This document shows, piece by piece, positions 8,649 to 18,326 of a stretch of 37,005 nt of DNA; the first letter of the stretch is position 1, and the number at the start of each line of letters is the position of its first letter. The DNA lies in contig JAIRVH010000073.1 in NCBI GenBank assembly GCA_031253985.1, forward strand, positions 1-37,005, in the 5' to 3' direction. A program made the translations under genes and the position numbers. This DNA comes from Sphingobacterium sp. (GTDB lineage: Bacteria > Bacteroidota > Bacteroidia > Sphingobacteriales > Sphingobacteriaceae). Below the pieces are notes generated by a model that saw only the letters and a program-made list of their open reading frames with translations, did no database searches and was not told where the DNA came from.

Positions 8649-9158
8649 ATGCAACTGACCAATCGTAAAAAGGTAATCGAACAAAAGCCGATGACATTCT
8701 CGGAAAGAATTTATTTCCCGGCCATTATCAAAGGTTTACGTATTACATTAAGGCATTTTTTTAAGAAAATCCCGACTATTAAATATCCGGAGGAAATAAG
8801 GCCGTATTCGAAAAACTTCAGGGGGCAGCATTCGCTTAAGCGTGATGAGGAGGGGCGTGAGCGCTGTACAGCTTGCGGGCTATGTGCTTTGTCCTGTCCG
8901 GCGGAGGCGATCACCATGACTGCTGCTGAACGAAAAAAAGGGGAAGAACATCTTTATCGGGAGGAAAAATATGCCTCGGTATATGAAATAAATATGTTGC
9001 GTTGTATTTTCTGTGGCCTTTGCGAAGAGGCCTGTCCGAAGGAAGCCATCTATTTGGATGGTCCGCATGTGACGGCAGACTACCTCCGTAAAGACTTTAT
9101 CTATGGAAAAGATAAATTGGTCGAACCAACTTTTGATATTACCAAATTAAAGAGCTAA
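8649..9158 (+). CDS. nuoI: NADH-quinone oxidoreductase subunit I
   Basis: NuoI is the ferredoxin-like subunit with clusters N6a and N6b, which hand electrons to N2 in NuoB. The two [4Fe-4S] motifs are complete: CTACGLCALSCPAEAI (Cys73, 76, 79, 83) and CIFCGLCEEACPKEAI (Cys119, 122, 125, 129), the last cysteine of each set serving the other cluster as in all 8Fe ferredoxins. The 169-aa length is typical. The ATG at 8649 gives the usual amphipathic N-terminus that lies on the membrane. It is preceded by the 173-nt spacer and followed by nuoJ after 11 nt. Confidence 0.96.
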   Translation: MQLTNRKKVIEQKPMTFSERIYFPAIIKGLRITLRHFFKKIPTIKYPEEIRPYSKNFRGQHSLKRDEEGRERCTACGLCALSCPAEAITMTAAERKKGEEHLYREEKYASVYEINMLRCIFCGLCEEACPKEAIYLDGPHVTADYLRKDFIYGKDKLVEPTFDITKLKS

Positions 9159-9169
9159 ACCAGGAAATT

Positions 9170-9667
9170 ATGACAGTATTTTATTTTGTAGCCTTCTTGT
9201 CTATTTTCTTTGCGCTGATGACCATTTTTACAAAAAATCCTGTGCATAGTGTATTGTATCTAGTCATCACATTTTTTACGTTTACGGTACATTATATACT
9301 CTTAAATGCGCAGTTTTTAGCTGTGGTAAATTTCATCGTCTATATGGGAGCAATCATGGTCTTATTTTTATTCGTGCTGATGTTGCTCAACCTGAATAAG
9401 GATACTGAACCTATGAAATCCAATTTGGTCAAGTTTATGGGCGTTATCGCTGGCTGTTGCTTGCTGGTTACTTTTTTCGGCGTCTATCGTGTCTTTGATA
9501 TTTCGAACCCACTGACCGTCGTTAATCCGGAAATCGGGCTGGTTAAGAACCTAGGTAAAGTGTTGTTTAACGAATTTTTGCTTCCTTTTGAACTATCATC
9601 ACTCTTGTTGTTGACGGCCATGATCGGAGCGATATTATTAGCTAAGAAAGAACCTAAACAAATCTAA
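9170..9667 (+). CDS. nuoJ: NADH-quinone oxidoreductase subunit J
   Basis: NuoJ is a membrane subunit with five spans that links the quinone channel to the antiporter-like subunits. The 165-aa product is hydrophobic throughout and contains the signature FTVHYILLNAQFLAVVNFIV followed by the Gly-containing YMGAIMVLFLFVLMLLN helix, whose bulge is a known feature of the family. The stop codon shares one base with the nuoK start (TAATG), so the two are translationally coupled. Confidence 0.94.
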   Translation: MTVFYFVAFLSIFFALMTIFTKNPVHSVLYLVITFFTFTVHYILLNAQFLAVVNFIVYMGAIMVLFLFVLMLLNLNKDTEPMKSNLVKFMGVIAGCCLLVTFFGVYRVFDISNPLTVVNPEIGLVKNLGKVLFNEFLLPFELSSLLLLTAMIGAILLAKKEPKQI

Positions 9668-9996
9668 TGGAAACAGTTGTTCAACAGTTGCAGGGGGTAC
9701 CCATAAATCATTATTTGATTTTTTGTGCGATTATTTTTGCTATTGGTGTTATTGGTGTTCTTATTCGCCGTAACGTCATCATTATCATGATGTCCATTGA
9801 ATTGATGCTTAACGCAGTCAATCTTCTTTTGGCTGCATTTTCCGTGCAGCATGGCGATTCGTCAGGACAGGTGTTTGTCTTCTTTATTATGGCATTGGCA
9901 GCAGCGGAGGTTGCTGTAGGGCTTGCGATTATTATTATGGTATATCGGAATACGAAGTCTGTGGATATCGATTCCTTGAATAAACTTCGTTGGTAG
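9667..9996 (+). CDS. nuoK: NADH-quinone oxidoreductase subunit K
   Basis: NuoK is a small three-span subunit on the proton path. The 109-aa protein has the conserved glutamates in MMSIELMLNAVNLLL (second span) and AAAEVAVGLAIIIMVYRN (third span), the residues tied to proton transfer in the family. Its ATG overlaps the nuoJ stop by one base. nuoL follows after 19 nt. Confidence 0.95.
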   Translation: METVVQQLQGVPINHYLIFCAIIFAIGVIGVLIRRNVIIIMMSIELMLNAVNLLLAAFSVQHGDSSGQVFVFFIMALAAAEVAVGLAIIIMVYRNTKSVDIDSLNKLRW

Positions 9997-10015
9997 AACT
10001 TAAGAAATCAATACG

Positions 10016-11938
10016 ATGAGTGAATTAGTTTGGTTGATTCCCCTTTTGCCCTTAATCGGGTTTATAGTGAATGGATTGGGTAGGAATACGTTGTCCAAAG
10101 GTATGGTAGGCACCCTAGGAAGTGCTGTAGTACTTATTTCTTTTGTGTGCAGCTGCATTCTTTTCGCTGAAGTGTACCAGGCAAGACAGGCTGGACAGGC
10201 AGGCATTATTGAACAGCATCTGTTTGATTGGATCACGGTAGGTAATCTGAAGATCGGACTTTCTTTTTTGGTAGATCCTTTGAGCGCAATTATGCTTTTG
10301 ATTGTTACAGGCATTGGTTTCCTGATTCATGTTTATTCGGTCGGTTACATGCACCATGATACAGGCTTTGGTAAGTTTTTCGCTTATCTAAATCTGTTTA
10401 TCTTTTTTATGTTGCTATTGGTTTTGGGTTCCAATTACTTAGTGATGTTTATTGGCTGGGAAGGCGTGGGACTTTGTTCCTATTTATTGATCGGGTTCTG
10501 GTATACGAATAGTTCCTACGCAAATGCTGCAAAAAAAGCGTTTGTAATGAATAGAATAGGGGATCTTGGGTTTTTACTTGCCGTATTTTTGATACTCGGA
10601 ACTTTCGGATCATTGGAATTTTCGACTGTATTTCCTGCCGCCAAAAATTTTGCTGTCGGTGATATTACCGTTGTTAGCATCACAGTCTTATTGTTTATCG
10701 CAGCAACAGGTAAATCGGCGCAGATACCTTTATTTACCTGGCTGCCGGATGCGATGGCTGGTCCAACACCGGTATCGGCACTGATCCACGCGGCAACCAT
10801 GGTTACCGCAGGTATTTATATGATTGCACGTTCCAATGTCCTATTTATACTTTCTCCGTTTACCTTGCAGCTTATTTCCGTTATTGCAATTTGTACAGCC
10901 TTGTTAGCTGCTGCTATAGCCCTGACACAGAACGATATTAAAAAAGTTTTGGCTTATTCTACTGTTTCGCAATTAGGCTATATGTTTCTTGGACTTGGGG
11001 TAGGCGCATTTACTGGAGCCTTTTTTCACGTATTAACTCATGCTTTTTTCAAAGCTTTGTTGTTCCTTGGAGCGGGATCTGTAATACACGGCATGAGCGA
11101 AGAACAGGATATGCGTAACATGGGCGGCTTAAAAAAAGCGATGCCTGTTACGTATCTAACGATGTTGATAGGAACCATTGCGATTGCGGGAATTCCACCA
11201 TTTTCTGGCTTCTTCTCCAAAGACGAAATATTGGCGGGGGCATTTATTGCTAGCCCAGTTTTATGGGTTTTGGGTTTTATTGGCGCTTTAATGACTGCAT
11301 TTTATATGTTTAGAATGCTATTTATGACATTTTCCGGTACATTTCGGGGGACAGAGCAACAAAAGCATCACTTGCATGAATCTCCAAAAAGTATGACAGT
11401 GCCGTTGATTGTATTAGCGATACTTTCTGTCCTTGGCGGTGTCATCAATTTACCGGCTGTTTTGGGGGGCAACCATTGGCTTGAGAATTTCTTATCGCCG
11501 GTTTTTTCAGAAGGAAAAGCGCTAATGCCTGAGACACATCATTTGGAGCATAACACAGAGTATCTATTAATGGCAGTTTCTGTGGTTGGTGTATTGATTA
11601 TGGTGGCCCTGGCTTTCAATAAATACGTCAAACGTGGACACCTACCAGAAACGAATGATCGCGCGAGAGGGTTCTTAAGCAATCTTTCCTACAATAAATT
11701 TTATGTAGATGAGCTTTATGATAACATTATTGTACGTCCAATTAATTGGTTGTCGACGTTCTTTGGAAATGTCGTGGATCAGAAGGGAATAGACGGTGTC
11801 GTGAACGGTGCTGGGAAGGCAACATTTGACACAGGAAAGGTATTGCGCTTGCTCCAGAATGGTAATGTTGGTTTTTATTTATTGATGATGGTAATTGGAG
11901 TGATTGCCATTTTCATCTATGGAATGTTGAGTCTTTAA
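10016..11938 (+). CDS. nuoL: NADH-quinone oxidoreductase subunit L
   Basis: NuoL is the distal antiporter-like proton pump with the long lateral helix. The 640-aa protein has the expected size and motifs: Glu149 in IGWEGVGLCSYLLIGFW, Lys233 in ATGKSAQIPLFTWLPDAM, His258 in SALIHAATMVTAGIY, and DIKKVLAYSTVSQLGYMFLG. After the Na/H antiporter-type core come the extra C-terminal helices (to about residue 640) typical of NuoL and absent from NuoM and NuoN. Confidence 0.96.
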   Translation: MSELVWLIPLLPLIGFIVNGLGRNTLSKGMVGTLGSAVVLISFVCSCILFAEVYQARQAGQAGIIEQHLFDWITVGNLKIGLSFLVDPLSAIMLLIVTGIGFLIHVYSVGYMHHDTGFGKFFAYLNLFIFFMLLLVLGSNYLVMFIGWEGVGLCSYLLIGFWYTNSSYANAAKKAFVMNRIGDLGFLLAVFLILGTFGSLEFSTVFPAAKNFAVGDITVVSITVLLFIAATGKSAQIPLFTWLPDAMAGPTPVSALIHAATMVTAGIYMIARSNVLFILSPFTLQLISVIAICTALLAAAIALTQNDIKKVLAYSTVSQLGYMFLGLGVGAFTGAFFHVLTHAFFKALLFLGAGSVIHGMSEEQDMRNMGGLKKAMPVTYLTMLIGTIAIAGIPPFSGFFSKDEILAGAFIASPVLWVLGFIGALMTAFYMFRMLFMTFSGTFRGTEQQKHHLHESPKSMTVPLIVLAILSVLGGVINLPAVLGGNHWLENFLSPVFSEGKALMPETHHLEHNTEYLLMAVSVVGVLIMVALAFNKYVKRGHLPETNDRARGFLSNLSYNKFYVDELYDNIIVRPINWLSTFFGNVVDQKGIDGVVNGAGKATFDTGKVLRLLQNGNVGFYLLMMVIGVIAIFIYGMLSL

Positions 11939-11952
11939 TTTTGGTATAATCG

Positions 11953-13395
11953 ATGGATAACTTGTTTTTACTTATTTTATTGCCGTTAATCAGCGCATTG
12001 ATTCTAGCTTTTTTAAAGACTAATGCTGCAAAGTCAATAGCGTTAATTTTATCGGTAGTTTCTTTGGCGTTGACTATTCCGTTTCTTTGCACTTTTGACG
12101 CAAATGGAGGGATGCAATTTGAACAAAATTGGCTATGGATTTCTTCATTGCACATTCATTTTCATATCGGTGTTGATGGAATTAGTCTGCCGCTTGTGTT
12201 ATTGACCAATGGGTTGATGCCTTTAATCATTGCAACAACCTTTAAGAAAGGCTATAAAGGAAACTTCTATGCTCTGATGGCTTTTATGCAATCGGGTTTA
12301 TTGCTTGTATTTACGGCTTTGGACGCATTTACCTTTTATGTGGGATGGGAGATTGCCTTAATTCCGATCTATTTTATTTGCGCATTATGGGGAGAAGGAG
12401 ATCGTATTCGTGTAAATTTAAAATTCTTTATCTATACTTTTTTGGGTAGTCTTTTGATGTTGATCGGGATTCTTTATCTCTATCAACAAGTGCCCAACCG
12501 TGATTTTGAATGGACATCCTTTATCGCATTAGATTTAGGAGAAAATACACAGCGTTGGTTATTTTGGTCCTTCTTTGTGGCTTTCGCCATCAAAATACCA
12601 ATTTTTCCTTTTCATACTTGGCAACCGAATACGTATACCAATGCACCAGCGGCTGGTACCATGCTATTAGCCGGTATTATGTTGAAAATGGGCGTTTATG
12701 GTTTGATGCGTTGGTTATTGCCAATTGCACCAGCTGGTGTGGCTTTATATGGACATTTCGCGATGATCTTATGTGTGATTGGGATCGTTTATGCTTCCAT
12801 TATTGCAATTAAGCAAGACGATGTGAAGCGATTGATCGCCTATTCATCGATCGCACACGTTGGCTTAATCAGTGCCGGTGTCTTTACCTGGAATACAAAT
12901 GGTCTAAGCGGAGCAACTATCCAAATGCTAAATCACGGTATTTCGGTGATCGGACTTTTCTATGTGTTGGATATTGTACAGCAGCGCACACAGACACGTA
13001 GTATTTCGGAGCTGGGCGGGATAGCCAGCAAGGCACCGCGGTTGGCCATATTCTTTCTGATTATTTGTATGGGCGCAGTGGGGCTACCCTTGACCAATGG
13101 ATTTATTGGAGAGTTTCTGTTATTGAAAGGTGTTTTTCAATACGGGTTTTGGTTTGCTGTTTTTGCTGGTTTAACCTTGATTTTGGGGGCAGTCTATATC
13201 CTTAGGCTTTATCAGGGAACGATGTTGGGAGAGACTACTGAGAGAACCGTACAATTTGAGGATGTAAGCGGTACGGAATTGGTGGTATTGACCCTGGTGT
13301 CCGTCTTGATCCTTTATATTGGTATATTTCCTAATTTCCTATTAAACCTTTCTGCAGGTTCGGTGGAAGTTTTAAGTACATTTTTAGGCAGATAA
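11953..13395 (+). CDS. nuoM: NADH-quinone oxidoreductase subunit M
   Basis: NuoM is the middle antiporter-like proton pump of complex I. The 480-aa, 14-span-type protein carries Glu133 in YVGWEIALIPIYFI, Lys214 in AIKIPIFPFHTWQPNTYTNA, the loop APAAGTMLLAGIMLKMGVYG, and KRLIAYSSIAHVGLISAG. The family length is about 480-510 aa. It lies 14 nt after nuoL and 17 nt before nuoN. Confidence 0.96.
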   Translation: MDNLFLLILLPLISALILAFLKTNAAKSIALILSVVSLALTIPFLCTFDANGGMQFEQNWLWISSLHIHFHIGVDGISLPLVLLTNGLMPLIIATTFKKGYKGNFYALMAFMQSGLLLVFTALDAFTFYVGWEIALIPIYFICALWGEGDRIRVNLKFFIYTFLGSLLMLIGILYLYQQVPNRDFEWTSFIALDLGENTQRWLFWSFFVAFAIKIPIFPFHTWQPNTYTNAPAAGTMLLAGIMLKMGVYGLMRWLLPIAPAGVALYGHFAMILCVIGIVYASIIAIKQDDVKRLIAYSSIAHVGLISAGVFTWNTNGLSGATIQMLNHGISVIGLFYVLDIVQQRTQTRSISELGGIASKAPRLAIFFLIICMGAVGLPLTNGFIGEFLLLKGVFQYGFWFAVFAGLTLILGAVYILRLYQGTMLGETTERTVQFEDVSGTELVVLTLVSVLILYIGIFPNFLLNLSAGSVEVLSTFLGR

Positions 13396-13412
13396 TAGAT
13401 ATATTTTTTTGT

Positions 13413-14789
13413 ATGGGTGCAATAATTACACTTTCAATATTAGCATTAGTCGTCCTTTATCTCGGCTTATTCAAGATGAAATCTATGCTATTGCCTGTTT
13501 CTATTCTTGGATTCTTGGTTGCTATTGGTTTTTTATGGAATAACTGGACCTCTACCACCGGCCCTCTTTATAATGGGATGGTTCATTTTGACCACTATGC
13601 GATCGCTTTTTCGATCCTATGTATCGCGGTTACCTTGTGCATCTTTGTAATCTCAAAAGGATATTTTGATGAGGAGGGACAAATTGCGGAGTATTATTCG
13701 TTGTTAATTTTCTCGCTGACCGGTGCTGTTCTTGTCAATAGTTATCATAATTTTTCGATGCTTTTTTTAGGGATTGAAATTATGTCTGTAGCACTTTATA
13801 TTTTGGTCGGTATACGTAAAAGAGATAAGGCATCAAATGAAGCCGCATTAAAATACTTTTTGATGGGGGCTTTCTCTACGGGCTTTCTGCTGTTTGGTAT
13901 CGCCTTGTTGTACGGTGCCACAGGATCATTTGATTTAAGTGAAATCAAAGACTATGTTGTCAATAACCCGCAAGCAATTTCGCCTTTGTTTTATGGAGGT
14001 ATATTGCTTCTTATTGTGGGACTGACGTTCAAGGTGGGGGCTGTTCCTTTTCATTTCTGGACACCAGATGTTTATGATGGGGCTCCGATCTTGATTACAA
14101 GCTATATGAGCACGGTTGTTAAAGTTGCTTCTTTCGCCGGATTATTGCGTTTGTTCAATTACAGTCTGTTGCCTTTACAAGATTTTTGGACGCCGGTATT
14201 CTTCGTGATTGCCGTTCTTACCTTATTTGTCGGAAATATTTCTGCGTTGATGCAGTCTTCGTTCAAACGTATGCTTGCTTATTCAAGTGTTTCGCATGCT
14301 GGTTATATGTTATTTGCAATCGTAGCGGTTGGCTCAACTTCGGCCAATAGCATCTTTGCCTATGGTCTTGCTTATTCGTTAGCAACCATTGTAGCCTTTA
14401 CAGGGTTGATCCTTGTTAAAAAAACAACAGGATCTGAGCATTTTGAGGCATTCAATGGGTTGGGAAAACGAAACCCGCTGTTGGCATTTGCGATTACAGT
14501 GGCAATGCTCTCGCTTGCGGGGATACCATTGACCGCCGGATTTATTGGTAAGTTTATGATGTTTTCTTCCGTTATGGAGAATTACCATATTGTCTTACTC
14601 GTATTGGCAGTCGTTAATGCAGCAATAGCGGTATATTACTACTTAAAGGTTGTAGTCGCCATGTACTTTAGAGATAGTGATGAATCTTGTGTCAATGTAC
14701 AGTGGAACTATTCATTGGTATTATTTCTTGCTGTAACCCTTACAATTCTAATTGGTGTATATCCTGACTGTTTGTTAAAATTAATATAA
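13413..14789 (+). CDS. nuoN: NADH-quinone oxidoreductase subunit N
   Basis: NuoN is the antiporter-like pump nearest the quinone channel. The 458-aa protein shows Glu122 in LGIEIMSVALYILVGIRKRD, Lys207 in TFKVGAVPFHFWTPDVYDGA, and the second half-channel segment FKRMLAYSSVSHAGYMLFA. It is the last gene of the operon; the region behind it holds a hairpin and a terminator. Confidence 0.95.
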   Translation: MGAIITLSILALVVLYLGLFKMKSMLLPVSILGFLVAIGFLWNNWTSTTGPLYNGMVHFDHYAIAFSILCIAVTLCIFVISKGYFDEEGQIAEYYSLLIFSLTGAVLVNSYHNFSMLFLGIEIMSVALYILVGIRKRDKASNEAALKYFLMGAFSTGFLLFGIALLYGATGSFDLSEIKDYVVNNPQAISPLFYGGILLLIVGLTFKVGAVPFHFWTPDVYDGAPILITSYMSTVVKVASFAGLLRLFNYSLLPLQDFWTPVFFVIAVLTLFVGNISALMQSSFKRMLAYSSVSHAGYMLFAIVAVGSTSANSIFAYGLAYSLATIVAFTGLILVKKTTGSEHFEAFNGLGKRNPLLAFAITVAMLSLAGIPLTAGFIGKFMMFSSVMENYHIVLLVLAVVNAAIAVYYYLKVVVAMYFRDSDESCVNVQWNYSLVLFLAVTLTILIGVYPDCLLKLI

Positions 14790-14790
14790 A

Positions 14791-14886
14791 GTTTCTGTTA
14801 AGCGCGTATGTTTTTCAATGGCCGATAGGAACCTTCAGTAATTTGCGCTGCATTTAGAGCAGGTAAAAACTGAAGGTTTCTGTTAA
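14791..14886 (+). repeat. 11-bp direct repeat flanking a long hairpin after nuoN
   Basis: GTTTCTGTTAA occurs at 14791-14801 and again at 14876-14886, exactly 85 bp apart. Between and partly within them is a perfect 10-bp inverted repeat (AACCTTCAGT at 14830-14839, ACTGAAGGTT at 14869-14878) with a 29-nt loop; a G-U and a G-C pair extend it to 12 bp. No T-run follows. It could be a processing or stabilising 3'-UTR hairpin for the nuo mRNA, or the remnant of a small insertion. Confidence 0.55.
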
Positions 14887-14903
14887 AATACTTGTTGTTT
14901 AAT

Positions 14904-14938
14904 AAAGCATGGTGATTTCGCTGTGCTTTTTTTATTTT
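14904..14938 (+). terminator. Rho-independent terminator of the nuo operon
   Basis: The stem AAAGCATGGTG (14904-14914) pairs with CGCTGTGCTTT (14919-14929) over 11 positions, three of them G-U wobbles, around a 4-nt loop ATTT. A T-rich tract follows at once (TTTTTATTTTT). It lies 115 nt after nuoN and about 60 nt before the next gene. Confidence 0.8.
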
Positions 14939-15000
14939 TATTGGTATAACTCTTGCATACAAATTGTATATTGTAAAAAAGAAATCCTATCAATTAGCAG

Positions 15001-17541
15001 ATGGTGTTTAAAGTGTGTGTTAAATCTTTTTCGATTTATTTTTTAGCTGTGTTACTATTACTCTTTTTCGGGGGGCGAGTGATTGCACAGGACTTTATTC
15101 GTGGAAAGGTAGTGGATGCACAAACCGGAAAGGGTATTTCAGGGGTTTCAATAAATTGGTTGGGAGAAGATCGAGGTGGGAGCAGCGATACGCTCGGGTA
15201 TTTTAAGATTCAGGATATCAAGAAATACCGACAGCTGATCTTCGGAGCGGTGGGTTATGAACGAAGAACGATCGATGTCCGTCGTTTACAGGATTCATCG
15301 CTGACGATTCATCTGATCGCGACGAATAATACATTGGAAGAAGTAGTCGTCAACAGAAAAAATAAAAAGCCGAAAGATCCTGCTATTGCATTGATTGAAC
15401 AGGTCATTGCTCATCGCTCTCAAAATCATTATACGCGTATCCCGGAAATTCGTTTTGATGAATACGAGAAGACACAATTTGGTTTTGTCAATCCTGAAGA
15501 TAAAGCCAAAAAATTTCCAAAACCTTTTCGATTTCTCTTTGAAAACATTGATTCGACAGCTTTTCGGGGGCTAACGATTGCGCCATTCTATTTGGAAGAG
15601 AATTATGCCAATGTTTATTCATCTCACAATCCGAATCGCAACAAAAAGGTTGTCACCAGCCACAACCAAACCGAATTAAATCCGCGTTTTTTCAACAACG
15701 ATAACTGGCAGACCCGTTTTCAGACCATTTTACGTGATGTGGATCTCTATGAAAATACCATTCAGATTACCAATAAGGGTGTCTTGAGCCCAATTGCGAC
15801 AGGAGCCACGGCATTTTATAAATATCAGATTCAAGATACGATCCAAATTGAGGGAAAGGATTATATTGAGCTCCATTTTGAAGGAAAATCCGCCATTGAC
15901 TTACTCTTCTACGGCGATCTCTTGATCTCGGATGACACAAGATATGCCGTCCACCGGGCGACACTGAATATTGGACGTACCGCTAATATCAACTGGATAA
16001 ATGATGTTCAGATCGATCTGACCTATAGTGAATTTAGGAACGGCAGCATGCTCCCTATTCATACCGATCTGAAGATGTTATTCGGGGGAAGCAAGGCGGA
16101 TGTATTATATGGCCGCCGCGAGACTCAATATTTAGGGCATCGTACAGATTCAATTTCGAATGAGGATTTTGCGGGAGTGCCAGTCGAGAAGAGGTATTTG
16201 CTCGCGTCTGCCCCACATGTTCCAATCGTCGGTGTCAGGCCGAGCCCCTTGAGCCAGGCCGAATTGGGCGCTTATCAAAAGGTAGATTCCGTGCAAAACA
16301 TGCGATCCTTTAATCAATTGGTTGCATTGGGCTATTTGCTGGCAAAGGGATATTATAATGCGGGAAAAGTCGAGTTTGGACCATTGGAATATCTCTACAG
16401 CCGAAATAATTATGAAGGTAACCGTTTTCGTCTGAGTGGTCGAACGACTCGTTTATTCTCGGAAAAAGCCTACATTGAAGGATATACAGCTTACGGAGAT
16501 AAGGACAAAGAACTAAAATATTACCTGAGTACGGCATTTACATTAAATGGCGAACGTATTGTTCAATTCCCTGCAAATTATTTGCGTTTTACTGTGCAGC
16601 ATGACGTCATGGAGCCCGGACGTGGTTTGGGTTTCTTAAAAGGCGATGGCTTCTTCCGTTCTTTTGGAAAGAACAGACCCAATAAATGGCAGTTTAATGA
16701 TATTTATCGCATTGATCACCTGATTGAATTTGGGAATCATGTCAGTATAGGGTCGGCATTTACACATACCCGTAGGCAGCCTCGGGGTGATTTGTTTTAT
16801 ATCAATAGCTTACCTTTACCAGACACACTGCGTCAGGTCAATACAAATGATGTACAGCTAGTTTTACGTTGGGCTCCGAATGAGGAGTTTACCTATCATA
16901 ATCTCGACCGGGGAACGGTAGAGAATAAATATCCCATTTTTACATTGCAATATAACAAAGGACTAAAAGACTTCTTAGGAGCAGATTATAATTATGACGC
17001 CTTACGGTTCAGTATTTTTAAACGGTTGTTTTTGTCACCAGCGGGACAAGCGGATTTTGAATTCTCCGGTGGAAGAATTTGGGGAAAACATCTGCCTTAT
17101 ACTTTATTGGAAATTCCTGAGGTTACTAAAGATAAGCAGGGACCTCTTGTAAATTTTGATTTGATGGCTACATCGGAATTTGTCTCGGACCAGTTCCTGA
17201 AATTAACTTATTATCACAATTGGAATGGTTTCTTTTTTAATCGAATTCCTTTGTTCAGGCGCTTAAAGTGGCGCGAAGTGACTGGGTTTAAAGCTTTCTA
17301 TGGAAAGCTTAGCGACGTCAATAACCCTTTTGTCACACCGGAAAATATTCAGTTTGAAGCGGATAAAGATGGAATCATCCAAACAAAGGCTGTTCGCAAC
17401 AAACCTTACGTAGAAGGATTGGTGGGTGTGGATAATATCTTTAAATTGATTAGATTAGAGTATAAAAAAAGATTGAGCTATAAAGGCGGGGAAGGAGTTC
17501 CTTCTGATACCTTTACGGCATCCTTACATTTTAATTTTTAG
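15001..17541 (+). CDS. DUF5686 and carboxypeptidase-regulatory-like domain outer-membrane protein
   Basis: The 846-aa protein begins with a signal peptide (hydrophobic SIYFLAVLLLLFFGGRVIAQ, cleavage near residue 29). A carboxypeptidase-D regulatory-like Ig-type domain follows (about 32-115; RGKVVDAQTGKGISGVSI and DTLGYFKI), of the kind common on Bacteroidota outer-membrane proteins. The rest has the alternating aromatic pattern of beta-strands and the length of DUF5686 proteins, probably a barrel in the outer membrane; it ends in a strand with a terminal Phe (FTASLHFNF), as barrel proteins do. The function of DUF5686 is not established. It is followed after 5 nt by the enoyl-CoA hydratase gene, so the two are probably co-transcribed. 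Confidence 0.85.
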   Translation: MVFKVCVKSFSIYFLAVLLLLFFGGRVIAQDFIRGKVVDAQTGKGISGVSINWLGEDRGGSSDTLGYFKIQDIKKYRQLIFGAVGYERRTIDVRRLQDSSLTIHLIATNNTLEEVVVNRKNKKPKDPAIALIEQVIAHRSQNHYTRIPEIRFDEYEKTQFGFVNPEDKAKKFPKPFRFLFENIDSTAFRGLTIAPFYLEENYANVYSSHNPNRNKKVVTSHNQTELNPRFFNNDNWQTRFQTILRDVDLYENTIQITNKGVLSPIATGATAFYKYQIQDTIQIEGKDYIELHFEGKSAIDLLFYGDLLISDDTRYAVHRATLNIGRTANINWINDVQIDLTYSEFRNGSMLPIHTDLKMLFGGSKADVLYGRRETQYLGHRTDSISNEDFAGVPVEKRYLLASAPHVPIVGVRPSPLSQAELGAYQKVDSVQNMRSFNQLVALGYLLAKGYYNAGKVEFGPLEYLYSRNNYEGNRFRLSGRTTRLFSEKAYIEGYTAYGDKDKELKYYLSTAFTLNGERIVQFPANYLRFTVQHDVMEPGRGLGFLKGDGFFRSFGKNRPNKWQFNDIYRIDHLIEFGNHVSIGSAFTHTRRQPRGDLFYINSLPLPDTLRQVNTNDVQLVLRWAPNEEFTYHNLDRGTVENKYPIFTLQYNKGLKDFLGADYNYDALRFSIFKRLFLSPAGQADFEFSGGRIWGKHLPYTLLEIPEVTKDKQGPLVNFDLMATSEFVSDQFLKLTYYHNWNGFFFNRIPLFRRLKWREVTGFKAFYGKLSDVNNPFVTPENIQFEADKDGIIQTKAVRNKPYVEGLVGVDNIFKLIRLEYKKRLSYKGGEGVPSDTFTASLHFNF

Positions 17542-17546
17542 CTATT

Positions 17547-18326
17547 ATGGTCCAATATTCAAATTTAAAGTATGCCGTTAAAGATAGCATTGGCTATGTC
17601 ATCATCAATCGCGAACCGCAGTTGAATGCTTTGAATCAGGAAACGCTCGACGAATTGCAGGACATCTTTAAACATTTCAATTCTGATGACCACGTTCGGG
17701 GGATTATCTTAACTGGCGCTGGGCAAAAGGCTTTTGCTGCTGGTGCAGATATTAAGGAGTTTACGGATTTATCGGTAATTCAAGCGCGATGGCTTAGCGA
17801 AAGAGGGCATATTATTTTTTCAGATCTTATCGAGAGTGCTCCCAAGCCAGTTATTGCAGCTATAAATGGATATGCTTTGGGTGGAGGCCTTGAGTTAGCG
17901 TTAGCCTGTCATATTCGGATAGCTTCTGAAAATGCAAAAATGGGACTTCCAGAGGTTTCCTTGGGATTGATTCCGGGGTACGGCGGTACCCAACGTTTAC
18001 CCAAACTAGTCGGAAAAGGGCAGGCCATGCAAATGATTTTAACAGGAGATATGATCGATGCGCAGCAGGCACTTGCGATTGGTCTTGTAAATGAGGTGAT
18101 CTCCCAGGATAAGTTAATCTCCCGTGCAGAGGAAATACTTCAAAAGATATTTACGCGCTCCCGTGTTGCGGTGGCAAATGCCATTGAAGCTATTAACGCA
18201 GCTGAAGACAGACAACAAAATGGGAATAAGGTGGAAATGGATGCCTTCGGACATTTGTTCGGGACAGAAGATTTCAAAGAAGGTGTGTCGGCATTTTTGG
18301 CGAAGAGGACACCCAATTTCGAATAA
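17547..18326 (+). CDS. Enoyl-CoA hydratase/isomerase (crotonase family)
   Basis: Enoyl-CoA hydratases add water to trans-2-enoyl-CoA in fatty-acid or amino-acid breakdown, in the cytoplasm. The 259-aa protein has the oxyanion-hole segments AAGADIKEF and NGYALGGGLELALACHIRIAS, and LPEVSLGLIPGYGGTQRLPK. Both glutamates that activate water in the rat enzyme (Glu144 and Glu164) have counterparts, Glu116 in GGLELA and Glu136 in LPEV, so hydratase activity is likely rather than only isomerase. The exact substrate is not readable. It is the second gene of a two-gene unit with the DUF5686 protein and converges with the AraC gene. Confidence 0.9.
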   Translation: MVQYSNLKYAVKDSIGYVIINREPQLNALNQETLDELQDIFKHFNSDDHVRGIILTGAGQKAFAAGADIKEFTDLSVIQARWLSERGHIIFSDLIESAPKPVIAAINGYALGGGLELALACHIRIASENAKMGLPEVSLGLIPGYGGTQRLPKLVGKGQAMQMILTGDMIDAQQALAIGLVNEVISQDKLISRAEEILQKIFTRSRVAVANAIEAINAAEDRQQNGNKVEMDAFGHLFGTEDFKEGVSAFLAKRTPNFE

